The notes: generated by a model from the letters alone, not told the origin. Shown: positions 1 to 12,343, counted from the stretch's first letter. The stretch is DNA of 64,000 bases from Skeletonema tropicum (GCA_037178625.1 CM074135.1:3102001-3166000); one strand, 5' to 3'. Numbers and translations: made by a program.

Positions 1-708
1 TGTGTGCAGCGACGTGAATATGAGCCTGAGCCGCTGCTAGTGGTTCATTATAGTTGGCAACGATAGTATAGAAGGAAATGGATACGGCTCATAAAGACTA
101 CACTTGTAGCGGAGATGTTACAGCCTCGTATGCGACTTGATGAAGGCCAATCGAGCGTAGAGCCAGCTCCGTCTTTCACCATTACAATGTCTGTAGCGAC
201 GTGGATATGAGCCTGAGCCGCTGCTGGTGGTTCATTATAGTTGGCAACGATAGTATAGAAGGAAATGTACAGGGCTCATGAGGACTACACTTGTAGCGGC
301 GATGTTACAGCCTCGTATGCGACTCGGTGAATGCCAATTGAGCGTAGAGCCAGCTCCGTCTTTCACCATCTCAATGTGTGCAGCGACGTGAATATGAGCC
401 TGAGCCGCTGCTAGTGGTTCATTATAGTTGGCAACGATAGTATAGAAGGAAATGGATACGGCTCATAAAGACTACACTTGTAGCGGAGATGTTACAGCCT
501 CGTATGCGACTTGATGAAGGCCAATCGAGCGTAGAGCGAGCTCCGTCTTTCACCATTACAATGTCTGTAGCGACGTGGATATGAGCCTGAGCCGCTGCTG
601 GTGGTTCATTATAGTTGGCAACGATAGTATAGAAGGAAATGTATAGGGCTCATGAGGACTACACTTGTAGCGGCGATGCTGCAGTCTCTATGCGACTTGA
701 TGGAGGCA
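1..708. repeat. 187-base satellite, dimeric higher-order array
   Basis: Four monomers start at 1, 188, 375 and 562, a constant 187-base step. Monomers 1 and 3 are nearly identical to each other (type A, beginning TGTGTGCAGCG), as are 2 and 4 (type B, beginning TGTCTGTAGCG). The true period is therefore an A-B dimer of 374 bases. The last monomer decays near 700-708. The array starts at the window edge and probably continues to the left. The monomer length is close to a nucleosome repeat, as in many satellites; any centromeric or subtelomeric role is unproven. Confidence 0.9.
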
Positions 709-714
709 CGGTAG

Positions 715-746
715 AAGTCAGTCACGGAGCAACCCGTGACTGACTT
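715..746. repeat. Perfect 13-bp inverted repeat, 6-base loop
   Basis: AAGTCAGTCACGG at 715-727 is the exact reverse complement of 734-746, with loop AGCAAC. It sits immediately after the satellite ends and may mark the end of the satellite or a small mobile-element remnant. Confidence 0.75.
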
Positions 747-1166
747 ACAGTTTCTGGCGGGAAAGAGGTTGAAGGCCGTGATTGAACGAACTCTGACAAG
801 AACAAACACACCGTCGAACGAAACATCGATAGGACTTACCAAGGTGGCTGTGAATTTCTTCTTAGCTGGTACAATGACCTCACATCAAATAATGAAAACT
901 TGTAACACCAAAGTATAATCAATATACATATACATACACATAAGTGTTCATGAACTACTATGCTTGTATGCTTGGACAAATAATTAATCCTCTCTTACAT
1001 TTGACCTTCTTCTTCTTCCCTATTTGCTCTCACTTCTCTGTTTTACACGTACCAACAAACTACTTTGGCGTGCCAACCGTCCCTCCGGGGGCGCTTCACG
1101 GAGTGACCTGATTATTTCAGATATTTTCTTGTAAGGAAGACAATGACTTCTCAAACACACGCAATT
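747..1166. other. Spacer between satellite and PAP array
   Basis: No supported gene is seen here. The stretch is AT-rich and contains short pyrimidine runs. Similarity to the phosphatase units begins near 1167. Confidence 0.6.
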
Positions 1167-1407
1167 TATGAGAAATCATAACTTTTTGGCACGAGAAACA
1201 TCAATTTTGTATGAGAAGTACGTAGGAATTCAAAGTCTACAAGGTTTCTTCTTTTACAGAAAATGCGAAAAATGTGCCCACTATTGATAACGATCCATCA
1301 TCATCATTGGTGAGTTGTTTGCATTCGATGTAATTAGATAATGGTGTCTCTGGCTGCCGTTTATTAAAAACTAATCGCTTTTATTTTTATCCTTTTTCTT
1401 GGCGTAG

Positions 1408-1515
1408 GAATGTTGTAGCTGCTGCCGTCGATTTCTGGCGATGGATAACAGCTCCACTGACCAGAGCTTGATTTTCATACATTCTACTGTTGATATCGAT
1501 GCATCATCTTCTTCG
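1408..1515 (+). other. Putative 108-base symmetric exon, divergent companion transcript (unit 1)
   Basis: The segment is bounded by a TTGGCGTAG acceptor and a GTGAGT donor and is exactly 36 codons. It reads openly through ECCSCCRRFLAM and then an Asp/Ser-rich stretch containing IFIHSTVDIDASSSS. A similar donor lies upstream near 1311 (TCATTG then GTGAGT), and a further acceptor (TGTGTAG) lies at about 1604. This looks like part of a spliced plus-strand transcript diverging from the phosphatase gene. No family is recognised and coding status is uncertain. Confidence 0.3.
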
Positions 1516-1827
1516 GTGAGTTTGGCTGCATCTGTGGTTATTATTAGTGCCTTTGACAGCCTGTTCCTGACTAATTCGTGACCTTTTTCTGTTTATGTGT
1601 AGTTGAGATATCTGGCGATGAAAATAGGACCCCAACAACGGAGCTGAAAGAATTGGAACAGAGATGCCCATGAAATGCGATTTTCAAACATATCTAATCT
1701 CGGTCAGTTCGTGTTCCAGTGAGTTGTCTGTGATTTCCCCCCTGCTTCTTCTTTTGCACATCAAACTAACTTCTATTATTGTTGCCGCCGCCATTATTGT
1801 TTATTATCATCTATTTTAGAGGATCGT

Positions 1828-2463
1828 TGAGATCTGCCATCGATGAAGCAAGCGCTGCAACCTGAGATCTGCCATCTACGAATCAAGAGCAGCGCGCTGA
1901 GATCTGTCATCTATTATCTACGAAGTGTCTACGAAGCAAGCACTGCGCGCTAAGATCTGTCATCTATTATCTTCGACGCAAGCACTGCAAGCTGAGATCT
2001 GCCATCTGTTATCTACGAAGCAAGCACTGCGCGCTGAGATCTGTCGTCTATTAACTACAAAGCAAGAGCAGCGTGCTGAGATCTGTCATCTATTATCTAC
2101 GAAACAAGAGCAGCGCGCTGAGATCTGTCATCTATCATCTACGAAGTATCGACGAAGCAAGAGCAGCGTGCTGAGATCTGTCATCTATTATCTACGAAGT
2201 ATCAACGAAGCAAGAGCAGCGCGCTGAGATCTGTCATCTATTATCTACGAAGTATCAACGAAGCAAGAGCAGCGCGCTGAGATCTGTCATCTATTATCTA
2301 CGAAGTATCAACGAAGCAAGATAGAGCAGCGCGCTGAGATCTGTCATCTATTATCTACAAAGCAAGAGCAGCGCGCTGGTATCTCTCATCTATTATCTAC
2401 AAAGCAAGAGCAGCGCGCTGAGTTTTGCCATCATCTACGAGGCGAGAGCAGCGAGCTGAGATC
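1828..2463 (+). repeat. 42-base minisatellite (unit 1, longest version)
   Basis: Units of 42 bases resemble GAGATCTGTCATCTATTATC followed by TACGAAGCAAGAGCAGCGCGCT. Because 42 is divisible by three, the array reads as a 14-residue repeat of the form EICHLLSTKQ-x2-RA. The array begins about nine bases after an ATTTTAG acceptor. This copy also carries several 53-base variants containing GTATCAACGAAGC, which break the frame and are fewer in the other units. Confidence 0.85.
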
Positions 2464-2715
2464 ATGAGTTGGAGTTGAGTTCGCTTGGGGCAGAGAGCAA
2501 AAAAATTCTCTAAGTTGAAATCGGCAACGGGGTTGCATCAAGTTTTGGATTTTTTGCTATGGGTGAGTGACCGTTTTTTGTTTGGTTTCTCGAGAAGTTG
2601 GTTTTTGGACTCGTCGAATTGTCCGTTTATGTTTTTTGGTTCAGCGATTTTGTCCGTTTGTTTGGGGTGCAAGGTATCTTACTTTCTTGTAGATAAAATA
2701 AAAAGTAAGCGTTAG

Positions 2716-4196
2716 ATCTGTACTAAATGTAATCTGTACAAAAAAAAGGCAGCCTTAGATGCTAGAAATACGACACAAAATGAATTTGCATCTGTGGGGA
2801 ATGATTCTGCTAAGATGGAAATGGCCGTGATGTCATAATTGTTGTGTGGCGAAGCGCAGTAAACAATGTTGTTGTTTTGGACGGAAGTGATGAGTCATAC
2901 TTGTCGTGCGGCGGTTCGCAGGAGATTCGGGCAGGTAAGTATGATCATGCCCGAAAGATTGCAACTACTATCAGATATTTAGAGCAATATATCGCAATTC
3001 AGTTGCATCAAACGCAAGCTCTTCACAATTGGCCAAAACTGACCGACATGTAGGTACTTTTCAGATATTCACACACTCTTCGTCAAATTCTTCCGGCATC
3101 GCATCCCATGCATATATGAAGAAGTCAAGTTCATCACAAAGGTGGGTATATGCTTCAACCCTCAGTGCACTATTCTAGTCGGCGAGCTGGAACGCAGAAA
3201 AGCAAAGTATTGTAGTCCATGCCGATGTGTAACTTATTGCTCTCCTTTGGCACGCATGGCACAAGGCTAATTGTGACGGACACTCTGCAATAAAGGCCAA
3301 GTTTGAAGTCAATCAGCAGAATATGTTTGAATCGGGTCGAGATCGAGATTGAGAATAGTCTCCCATCATAGAATACTCTCCTCTTGCCAGGCCTCTTTTG
3401 TTACAGCGGGTAAGTTCATACTTACTCAGTACCTTGTACTTACAACATATGATGTAGGAATAGCTCTTTTTTTGGACCTTTCCTTCGGAAAGTCGGCGTA
3501 GCGCCTTGATCCTCCGGAATGGTCTGTCACGCTAAGAAAGAGGCACTAGAGATGAGATAGCAGACTACGTCAGTTTGGTATGCAAAAGAATCTCTAGTAA
3601 TCAGGTACAAACTACACTGCTGTTTGTACCCAGCCTCAAGAACCGAAGCTACTTCGGTAAAGTCAGCCGGGTGGGTGGGATGGCAAAAAACAAGAGAGGA
3701 TTGCTCAGAGCTCCGATGATCAATGGGTGCTCTGTCAGCCTCTTCGTCTTCCGTCCAACGTCTGATCCTAACTACGAGAGCGATGCGCGGGAGCCGAGGG
3801 GAAGGAAAGACGGGAAAAACCTGCTCGTGCGGGTCAAGTCTCCCGATGAAAGTCGAGTACCGAGTGACAGGCAATGTTGAAGTTGAGGTTGAATTTCGAA
3901 ATTCATCACATTTTCGAGGATAAATAAGTAAGTACTTACATAACTCTTCCTTCATACGCCTTGCCGTCCGTACGCAGAGAACAACTAAACGTGTCATATC
4001 GCTTGCTTTAGACTACCGCGGCATCTGCCAACAACAAATTAGCGGCAGCGGCTAAAATGCGCTCACAGGTAGGCAAGAGGCAAGAGAGGCGGAAGATAAG
4101 ATGATGCCGCCAACAAAGAGGGAAAAAGTCAATACTGTGATAAGCGAATGACTACATTAATTGGTTAAGAAAGGATCAGGTTGTAGGAGATTAAGT
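2716..4196. other. Intergenic part of PAP unit 1, no convincing gene
   Basis: Overlapping open frames occur on both strands around 3527-3997, but their lengths differ between the five units. Small indels, for example in the GTAAGTAAGTAC run near 3930, shift the frame, so coding constraint is unlikely. Splice-like GCAG/GTAAGT sites occur near 2935. The part before 2716 (about 2475-2760) has a diverged relative at 26761-27090. The equivalent region recurs in every unit. Confidence 0.5.
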
Positions 4197-4202
4197 TTTA
4201 TT
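4197..4202 (-). terminator. Poly(A) signal AATAAA of PAP copy 1
   Basis: AATAAA on the minus strand lies 43 bases past the phosphatase stop codon. The same signal is at 9429-9434, 14667-14672, 19901-19906 and 25139-25144 in the other copies. Confidence 0.6.
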
Positions 4203-4244
4203 CTATAGAAGTCATAAGTACAGTTGTTGTTGTTTTGTTCAATA

Positions 4245-5961
4245 CTATACATTAGTTTCCCAATTTTTGCTGACACCCATTTCTTCAACATAAAGTTGAT
4301 TACCGACCCAGATTTCATCCAACAGATTTAGATTCGGTTCAAATTCTCCTCCTTCATCATACCCCGTTTTAATCAACTTCCACATGGCGTGAGAATTGTT
4401 AAACAACTCTAACATTCCATACCCATACTGTGACTGATCCCTCACTGCCACCCATTCTTCTGCAGTATTGTTATAGTATGGCTCACAAACTGCTTTACCT
4501 CCATTACCCTGAATGATGTGGATAGGTCCACGAGGGTTACGTTTCGAGTATGCCATCGGACAAGTACGCATGTAGGCGTGGATATGCCCAGCAATCACAA
4601 AATTGACAGTATACTTGACAAACAACGGCTCAAGAGTAGCTTGTGCTTCTGTGACGAAGATTTCATGACGATGAGTTTTGAAGGTTGTGTAGAGCGGACA
4701 GTGAAGTGTAACAATCAGCCAGGGAGTGATGGATCGATCGACTGATTTCAATTCAGAGAGGAGCCATTCATATTGAAGAGATCCTTCACGAAAGGAAGAG
4801 AAGGAACTCAAAACGATATGTTTCGAAGGTCCAAAAGTGAAAGAATAGTATGCATTGCCATATTCATATGGGATGAAGTCTCTCGGCTGGCCATCTTTTG
4901 TAAATCCCTTCAAGCTTGCAAGTTCTCTAATGGGTGGACGGATTCGAGGCATCTGAAATCGATGCTCATACGCTAGAGCAATCTCTACTGATTCATTTAT
5001 GTCATAAACCCAACCACTTTTGTACGTGTCTAAATCATGATTCCCGAGTGCTATCTGTATAGGAATGGAACTGAAGAAGTCACGTCTGCTCATCATATCC
5101 ATCCTAGAAATGCCATGGCATTGTGGATTACGAAATAGGGTTAGCATAGGCGTAAGCGTAGAGCTATTCCTTCAATAACGAGATGATACAAACTCACCAT
5201 TTGTCCCAATTTTCGTGATCTTTACTCGGATAGGCAAGATCTCCAGCAAAAAGGATCGCATCGACGCTCTCACTATGACGATCAAGATGACGTATTGTCT
5301 TTTTTGAATGCTCCTTCGCCGCCAAGTCACCTAGTACTGCAAATGTAACTGCACGTCCACTAGAATGCCAATTTCCCGGAGCAGGTGGCGTGTTGAATGA
5401 TGAGATGTCACTGCGAGCAATAACACTTTCATCAATATCTATCTCGAGTGTTGTTCTCTCTTCACGAAGATATTTCTGAGAAGTCTGAGAAGACAGGTCG
5501 TCCTTCTTGAGTAGTAAACATTCGTAGCTGTATTCCTGATCAGGCCGTAAGTCGTTGATTTCAATGTGATAATACAGATCTGAGTAGTAACGTTTGATAC
5601 CTCTTCTTGGGGACATTGCATCGTAGCTCTTCGTACTGTTACCATTGCCGATGACCAGCAAATCATCATCTTCTCCTTCTCCGATGAGGCTGAGGCGGAC
5701 TGCTCCGATAGACTTCTTTCCGGGCCCCTTTTTGCTGACACAATCAGATGAAATCGAGAAGGATACAGTCATGGAGGAGTGGGTTGAGTTCTGAAGGCGG
5801 CCAACGCTCAAGTGGATGTGGTGCGGCTGACATACTGCTTGAGAGTCGGCGGTGCGGACATGAGAGTGGCCAGAGGCAGATTGCTGCTTTGATGACTCCG
5901 CCGTTATACCAGTGTCACGAAGAAGAAGGAGGAGAAGAGCGGCCGATCGACGAGCATTCAT
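4245..5961 (-). CDS. Purple acid phosphatase, copy 1 (two exons)
   Basis: Metallophosphoesterase of the purple acid phosphatase family, hydrolysing phosphate monoesters, probably secreted or vacuolar. Exon 1 is 5961-5198 and exon 2 is 5103-4245. The 94-base intron has GTGAGT and CTAG ends and restores a Trp codon, giving 540 residues. I chose the ATG at 5961 over 6045 because it begins MNARRSAALLLLLL, a signal-peptide-like start, and a TATA box lies only 28 bases above 6045. A beta-rich N-terminal domain precedes the catalytic domain. All five metal motifs are present: VLGD (D212), GDLAY (D241, Y244), GNHD (N276, H277), TLHC (H389) and GHIHAY (H428, H430). Copy 1 differs from copies 2-5 at about seven residues near the C-terminal half. 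The family assignment is firm; the substrate is unknown. Confidence 0.88.
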
Positions 5962-6072
5962 TGCGTGCGTGTTTGGAGTTGGCTGCTGTGTGCCATGGAA
6001 GTATTGTATGATGTTATCACTACAAACATTTTTATCGTTTATCAACTGTAGATTCAGAAGGAGATTCAGGAA

Positions 6073-6079
6073 CTTTATA
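6073..6079 (-). promoter_or_regulatory. TATA box of PAP copy 1
   Basis: TATAAAG on the minus strand lies about 112 bases above the preferred ATG at 5961. Equivalent sites are at 11305-11311, 16543-16549 and 21777-21783. Copy 5 lacks it because its 5' end is replaced. Confidence 0.45.
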
Positions 6080-6482
6080 AGGTGAGACAGTGGAAAGAAC
6101 GATAGGAATCAGGGGATAGTTTTCAAACAGTAGGTACACGAGGGTTTAGTATGACCTATTTTATGAGAAAACATGATTTTTTGGCACGAGAAACCTCACT
6201 TTTGTACGAGAAGGACGTAGGAATTCAAAGTCTACGAGATTTCTTATTTTACAGAAAATGTAAAAACTGTGCCAGAAACAAGACCACAAAAAACGCCCGA
6301 TGAACCATCACTGAGCTCATAAAAAGTTGAGGAGCATCCCGTGAAAGTGATTTTCATATCCTACTGTTGATATCGATCCATCGTTATCATCATCGGTGAG
6401 TTTTTTGCATTCTTGTTCGATATGGTGTCTCTGGCTGCCGTTAATTAAAAACTAATCGCTTCTATCCTTCTTCTTGGCGTAG

Positions 6483-7001
6483 GAATGTTGTAGGTTGTAG
6501 CTGCTGCCGTCGATTTCTGGCGATGGAAAACAGCTCCACCGACCAGAGCTTAATTTTCATACATTCTACTGTTGATATCGATCCATCATCTTCATCGGTG
6601 AGTGTGGCTGCAATTGTGCTTGTTCGATATTGCTGTCTCCGGCTGCCGTTCATTGAAAACTAATCGCTTTTATCCTTTTTATTGGCGTAGGAATGTTGTT
6701 GCTGCTGCAGTCGATTTCTGGCGATGGGTAACAGCTCCACCGACCAGAGCTTGATTTTCATACATTCTACTGTTGATATGGATCCATCATCTTCATTGGT
6801 GAGTTTGGCTGCATTTGTGGTTATTATTAGTGCCTTTGACAGCCTATTCCTGACTAATTCGTGACCTTTTTCTGTTTATGTGTAGTTGAGATATCTGGCG
6901 ATGAAAATAGGACCCCAACAACGGAGCTGAAAGAATTGGAACAGAGATGCCCATGAAATGCGATTTTCAAACATATCTAATCTCGGTCAGTTCGTGTTCC
7001 A
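6483..7001 (+). other. Putative tandemly duplicated exons of a companion transcript (unit 2)
   Basis: Three exon-like segments have clean splice borders: 6483-6597 (115 bases), 6691-6798 (108 bases) and 6886-7001. The first two are paralogous. The 115-base version has a 7-base duplication near its start that shifts the frame. Starting at the ATG in the first segment, the frame runs through the second segment and stops shortly inside the third (KIGPQQRS then stop). The intervening introns also resemble one another, so exon plus intron was duplicated as a block. The same arrangement starts at 11716 in unit 3 and recurs in units 4 and 5. Function is unknown. Confidence 0.35.
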
Positions 7002-7110
7002 GTGAGTTGTCTGTGATTTTCCCCCTGCTTCTTCTTTTGCACATCAAACTAACTTCTATTATTGTTGCCGCCGCCATTATTGTTTATTATCATCTATTTT
7101 AGAGGATCGT

Positions 7111-7686
7111 TGAGATCTGCCATCGATGAAGCAAGCGCTGCAACCTGAGATCTGCCATCTACGAATCAAGAGCAGCGCGCTGAGATCTGTCATCTATTAT
7201 CTACGAAGTGTCTACGAAGCAAGCACTGCGCGCTAAGATCTGTCATCTATTATCTTCGACGCAAGCACTGCAAGCTGAGATCTGCCATCTGTTATCTACG
7301 AAGCAAGCACTGCGCGCTGAGATCTGTCGTCTATTAACTACAAAGCAAGAGCAGCGCGCTGAGATCTGTCATCTATTATCTACGAAGCAAGCACTGCGCG
7401 CTGAGATCTGTCATCTATTATCTACGAAACAAGAGCAGCGCGCTGAGATCTGTCACTGTCATCTATTATCTACGAAGTATCGACGAAGCAAGAGCAGCGT
7501 GCTGAGATCTGTCATCTATTATCTACGAAGTATCAACGAAGCAAGATAGAGCAGCGCGCTGAGATCTGTCATCTATTATCTACGAAGCAAGAGCAGCGCG
7601 CTGGTATCTCTCATCTATTATCTACAAAGCAAGAGCAGCGCGCTGAGTTTTGCCATCATCTACGAGGCGAGAGCAGCGAGCTGAGA
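7111..7686 (+). repeat. 42-base minisatellite (unit 2)
   Basis: Same in-phase 14-residue repeat as in unit 1, but with one extra canonical 42-base unit in the middle and fewer 53-base variants. The resulting array is about 60 bases shorter. Confidence 0.85.
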
Positions 7687-9476
7687 TCATGAGTTGGAGT
7701 TGAGTTCGCTTGGGGCAGAGAGCAAAAAAATTCTCTAAGTTGAAATCGGCAACGGGGTTGCATCAAGTTTTGGATTTTTTGCTATGGGTGAGTGACCGTT
7801 TTTTGTTTGGTTTCTCGAGAAGTTGGTTTTTGGACTCGTCGAATTGTCCGTTTATGTTTTTTGGTTCAGCGATTTTGTCCGTTTGTTTGGGGTGCAAGGT
7901 ATCTTACTTTCGTGTAGATAAAATAAAAAGCAAGCGTTAGATCTGTACTAAATGTAATCTGTACTAAAAAAAAGGCAGCCTTAGATGCTAGAAATACGAC
8001 ACTAAATGAATTCGCATCTGTGGGGAATGATTCTGCTAAGATGGAAATGGCCGTGATGTCATAATTGTTGTGTGGCGGAGCGCAGTAAACAATGTTGTTG
8101 TTTTGGACGGAAGTGATGAGTCATGCTTGTCGTGCGGCGGTTCGCAGGAGATTCGGGCAGGTAAGTATGATCATGCCCGAAAGATTGCAACTACTATCAG
8201 ATATTTAGAGCAATATATCGCAATTCAGTTGCATCAAACGCAAGCTCTTCACAATTGGCCAAAACTGACCGACATGTAGGTACTTTTCAGATGTTCACAC
8301 ACTCTTCGTCAAATTCTTCCTGCATCGCATCCCATGCATATATGAAGAAGTCAAGTTCATCACAAAGGTGGGTATATGCTTCAACCCTCAGTGCACTATT
8401 CTAGTCGGCGAGCTGGAACGCAGAAAAGCAAAGTATTGTAGTCCATGCCGATGTGTAACTTATTGCTCTCCTTTGGCACGCATGGCACAAGGCTAATTGT
8501 GACGGACACTCTGCAATAAAGGCCAAGTTTGAAGTCAATCAGCAGAATATGTTTGAATCGGGTCGAGATCGAGATTGAGAATAGTCTCCCATCATAGAAT
8601 ACTCTCCTCTCGCCAGGCCTCTTTGTTACAGCGTTTAAGTTCATACTTACTCAGTACCTTGTACTTACAACATATGATGTAGGAATAGCTCTTTTTTTGG
8701 ACCTTTCCTTCGGAAAATCGGCGTAGCGCCTTGATCCTCCGGAATGGTCTGTCACGCTAAGAAAGAGGCACTAGAGATGAGATAGCAGACTACGTCAGTT
8801 TGGTATGCAAAAGAATCTCTAGTAATCAGGTACAAACTACACTGCTGTTTGTACCCAGCCTCAAGAACCGAAGCTACTTCGGTAATGTCAGCCGGGTGGG
8901 TGGGATGGCAAAAAACAAGAGAGGATTGCTCAGAGCTCCGATGAACAATGGGTGCTCTGTCAGCCTCTTCGGCTTCCGTCCAACGTCTGATCCTAACTAC
9001 GAGAGCGATGCGCGGGAGCCGAGGGGAAGGAAAGACGGGAAAGACCTGCTGGTGCGGGTCAAGTCTCCCGATGAAAGTCGAGTACCGAGTGACAGGCAAT
9101 GTTGAAGTTGAGGTTGAATTTCGAAATTCATCACATTCTCGAGGATAAATAAGTAAGTAAGTACTTACATACCTCTTCCTTCATACGCCTTGCCGTCCGT
9201 ACGCAGAGAACAACTAAACGTGTCATGTCGCCGTTTGCTTTAGACTACCGCGGCATCTGCCAACAACAAATTAGCGGCAGCGGCTAAAATGCGCTCACAG
9301 GTAGGCAAGAGGCAAGAGAGGCGGAAGATAAGATGATGCCGCCAACAAAGAGGGAAAAAGTCAATACTGTGATAAGCGAATGACTACATTAATTGGTTAA
9401 GAAAGGATCAGGTTGTAGGAGATTAAGTTTTATTCTATAGAAGTCATAAGTACAGTTGTTGTTGTTTTGTTCAATA

Positions 9477-11193
9477 CTATACATTAGTTTCCCAATCTCT
9501 ACTGACACCCATTTCTTCAACATAAAGTTGATTACTGACCCAGATTTCATCGAGCAGATTTAGATTCGGTTCAAATTCTCCTCCTTCATCATACCCCGTT
9601 TTAATCAACTTCCACATGGCATGAGAATTGTTAAACAACTCTAACGTTCCATACCCATACTGTGACTGATCCCTCACTGCCACCCATTCTTCTGCAGTAT
9701 CGTTATAGTATGGCTCACAAACTGCTTTACCTCCATTACCCTGAATGATGTGGATAGGTCCACGAGGATTACGTTTCGAGTATGCCATCGGACAAGTACG
9801 CATGTAGGCGTGGATATGCCCAGCAATCACAAAATTGACAGTATACTTGACAAACAACGGCTCAAGAGTAGCTTGTGCTTCTGTGACGAAGATTTCATGA
9901 CGATGAGTTTTGAAGGTTGTGTAGAGCGGACAGTGAAGTGTAACAATCAGCCAGGGAGTGATAGATCGATCGACTGATTTCAATTCAGAGAGGAGCCATT
10001 CATATTGAAAAGATCCTTCACGAAAGGAAGAGAAGGAACTCAAAACGATATGTTTCGAAGGTCCAAAAGTGAAAGAATAGTATGCATTGCCATATTCATA
10101 TGGGATGAAGTCTCTCGGCTGGCCATCTTTTGTAAATCCCTTCAAGCTTGCAAGTTCTCTAATGGGTGGACGGATTCGAGGCATCTGAAATCGATGTTCA
10201 TACGCTAGAGCAATCTCTACTGATTCATTTATGTCATAAACCCAACCACTTTTGTACGTGTCTAAATCATGATTCCCGAGTGCTATCTGTATAGGAATGG
10301 AACTGAAGAAGTCACGTCTGCTCATCATATCCATCCTAGAAATGCCATGGCATTGTGGATTACGAAATAGGGTTAGCATAGGCGTAAGCGTAGAGCTATT
10401 CCTTCAATAACGAGATGATACAAACTCACCATTTGTCCCAATTTTCGTGATCTTTACTCGGATAGGCAAGATCTCCAGCAAAAAGGATCGCATCGACGCT
10501 CTCACTATGACGATCAAGATGACGTATTGTCTTTTTTGAATGCTCCTTCGCCGCCAAGTCACCTAGTACTGCAAATGTAACTGCACGTCCACTAGAATGC
10601 CAATTTCCCGGAGCAGGTGGCGTGTTGAATGATGAGATGTCACTGCGAGCAATAACACTTTCATCAATATCTATCTCGAGTGTTGTTCTCTCTTCACGAA
10701 GATATTTCTGAGAAGTCTGAGAAGACAGGTCGTCCTTCTTGAGTAGTAAACATTCGTAGCTGTATTCCTGATCAGGCCGTAAGTCGTTGATTTCAATGTG
10801 ATAATACAGATCTGAGTAGTAACGTTTGATACCTCTTCTTGGGGACATTGCATCGTAGCTCTTCGTACTGTTACCATTGCCGATGACCAGCAAATCATCA
10901 TCTTCTCCTTCTCCGATGAGGCTGAGGCGGACTGCTCCGATAGACTTCTTTCCGGGCCCCTTTTTGCTGACACAATCAGATGAAATCGAGAAGGATACAG
11001 TCATGGAGGAGTGGGTTGAGTTCTGAAGGCGGCCAACGCTCAAGTGGATGTGGTGCGGCTGACATACTGCTTGAGAGTCGGCGGTGCGGACATGAGAGTG
11101 GCCAGAGGCAGATTGCTGCTTTGATGACTCCGCCGTTATACCAGTGTCACGAAGAAGAAGGAGGAGAAGAGCGGCCGATCGACGAGCATTCAT
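9477..11193 (-). CDS. Purple acid phosphatase, copy 2 (two exons)
   Basis: Exon 1 is 11193-10430 and exon 2 is 10335-9477, with the same 94-base intron. The exon 1 protein is identical to copy 1. Exon 2 carries GSFQYEW, YNDTAEEW, YGYGTLEL and WVSNQLY with a GVSRDW ending, a variant set shared by copies 2-5. All metal-binding motifs are intact, so this should be an active enzyme with the same role as copy 1. Confidence 0.88.
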
Positions 11194-12343
11194 TGCGTGC
11201 GTGTTTGGAGTTGGCTGCTGTGTGCCATGGAAGTATTGTATGATGTTATCACTACAAACATTTTTATCGTTTATCAACTGTAGATTCAGAAGGAGATTCA
11301 GGAACTTTATAAGGTGAGACAGTGGAAAGAACGATAGGAATCAGGGGATAGTTTTCAAACAGTAGGTACACAGAGGGTTTAGTATGACCTATTTTATGAG
11401 AAAACATGATTTTTTGGCACGAGAAACCTCACTTTTGTACGAGAAGGACGTAGGAATTCAAAGTCTACGAGATTTCTTATTTTACAGAAAATGTAAAAAC
11501 TGTGCCAGAAACAAGACCACAAAAAACGCCCGATGAACCATCACTGAGCTCATAAAAAGTTGAGGAGCATCCCGTGAAAGTGATTTTCATATCCTACTGT
11601 TGATATCGATCCATCGTTATCATCATCGGTGAGTTTTTTGCATTCTTGTTCGATATGGTGTCTCTGGCTGCCGTTAATTAAAAACTAATCGCTTCTATCC
11701 TTCTTCTTGGCGTAGGAATGTTGTAGGTTGTAGCTGCTGCCGTCGATTTCTGGCGATGGAAAACAGCTCCACCGACCAGAGCTTAATTTTCATACATTCT
11801 ACTGTTGATATCGATCCATCATCTTCATCGGTGAGTGTGGCTGCAATTGTGCTTGTTCGATATTGCTGTCTCCGGCTGCCGTTCATTGAAAACTAATCGC
11901 TTTTATCCTTTTTATTGGCGTAGGAATGTTGTTGTTGCTGCAGTCGATTTCTGGCGATGGGTAACAGCTCCACCGACCAGAGCTTGATTTTCATACATTC
12001 TACTGTTGATATGGATCCATCATCTTCATTGGTGAGTTTGGCTGCATTTGTGGTTATTATTAGTGCCTTTGACAGCCTATTCCTGACTAATTCGTGACCT
12101 TTTTCTGTTTATGTGTAGTTGAGATATCTGGCGATGAAAATAGGACCCCAACAACGGAGCTGAAAGAATTGGAACAGAGATGCCCATGAAATGCGATTTT
12201 CAAACATATCTAATCTCGGTCAGTTCGTGTTCCAGTGAGTTGTCTGTGATTTTCCCCCTGCTTCTTCTTTTGCACATCAAACTAACTTCTATTATTGTTG
12301 CCGCCGCCATTATTGTTTATTATCATCTATTTTAGAGGATCGT

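Larger units (their letters stand above)
1167..6161. repeat. PAP tandem unit 1
   Basis: First of five head-to-tail units, defined by the landmark TATGAGAAA followed by TTTTTGGCACGAGAAA. It is about 4,995 bases, shorter than units 2-4, because it has one fewer copy of the small plus-strand exon block, although its 42-base minisatellite is longer. It is the most diverged of the five at nucleotide and protein level, consistent with being the oldest copy or the one least exposed to homogenisation. Confidence 0.9.
6162..11394. repeat. PAP tandem unit 2
   Basis: A 5,233-base unit, nearly identical to units 3 and 4. It carries three rather than two versions of the small-exon block upstream of the minisatellite. 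Confidence 0.92.

Noticed and set aside
2485..2715. 76-codon frame containing a hydrophobic stretch, repeated in each unit
   Set aside because: It has no ATG start, and its diverged relative at 26761-27090 does not keep the frame.
3527..3997. Open frames on both strands in the intergenic part of each phosphatase unit
   Set aside because: Their lengths change from unit to unit through small indels while flanking genes stay constant, so coding constraint is not supported.
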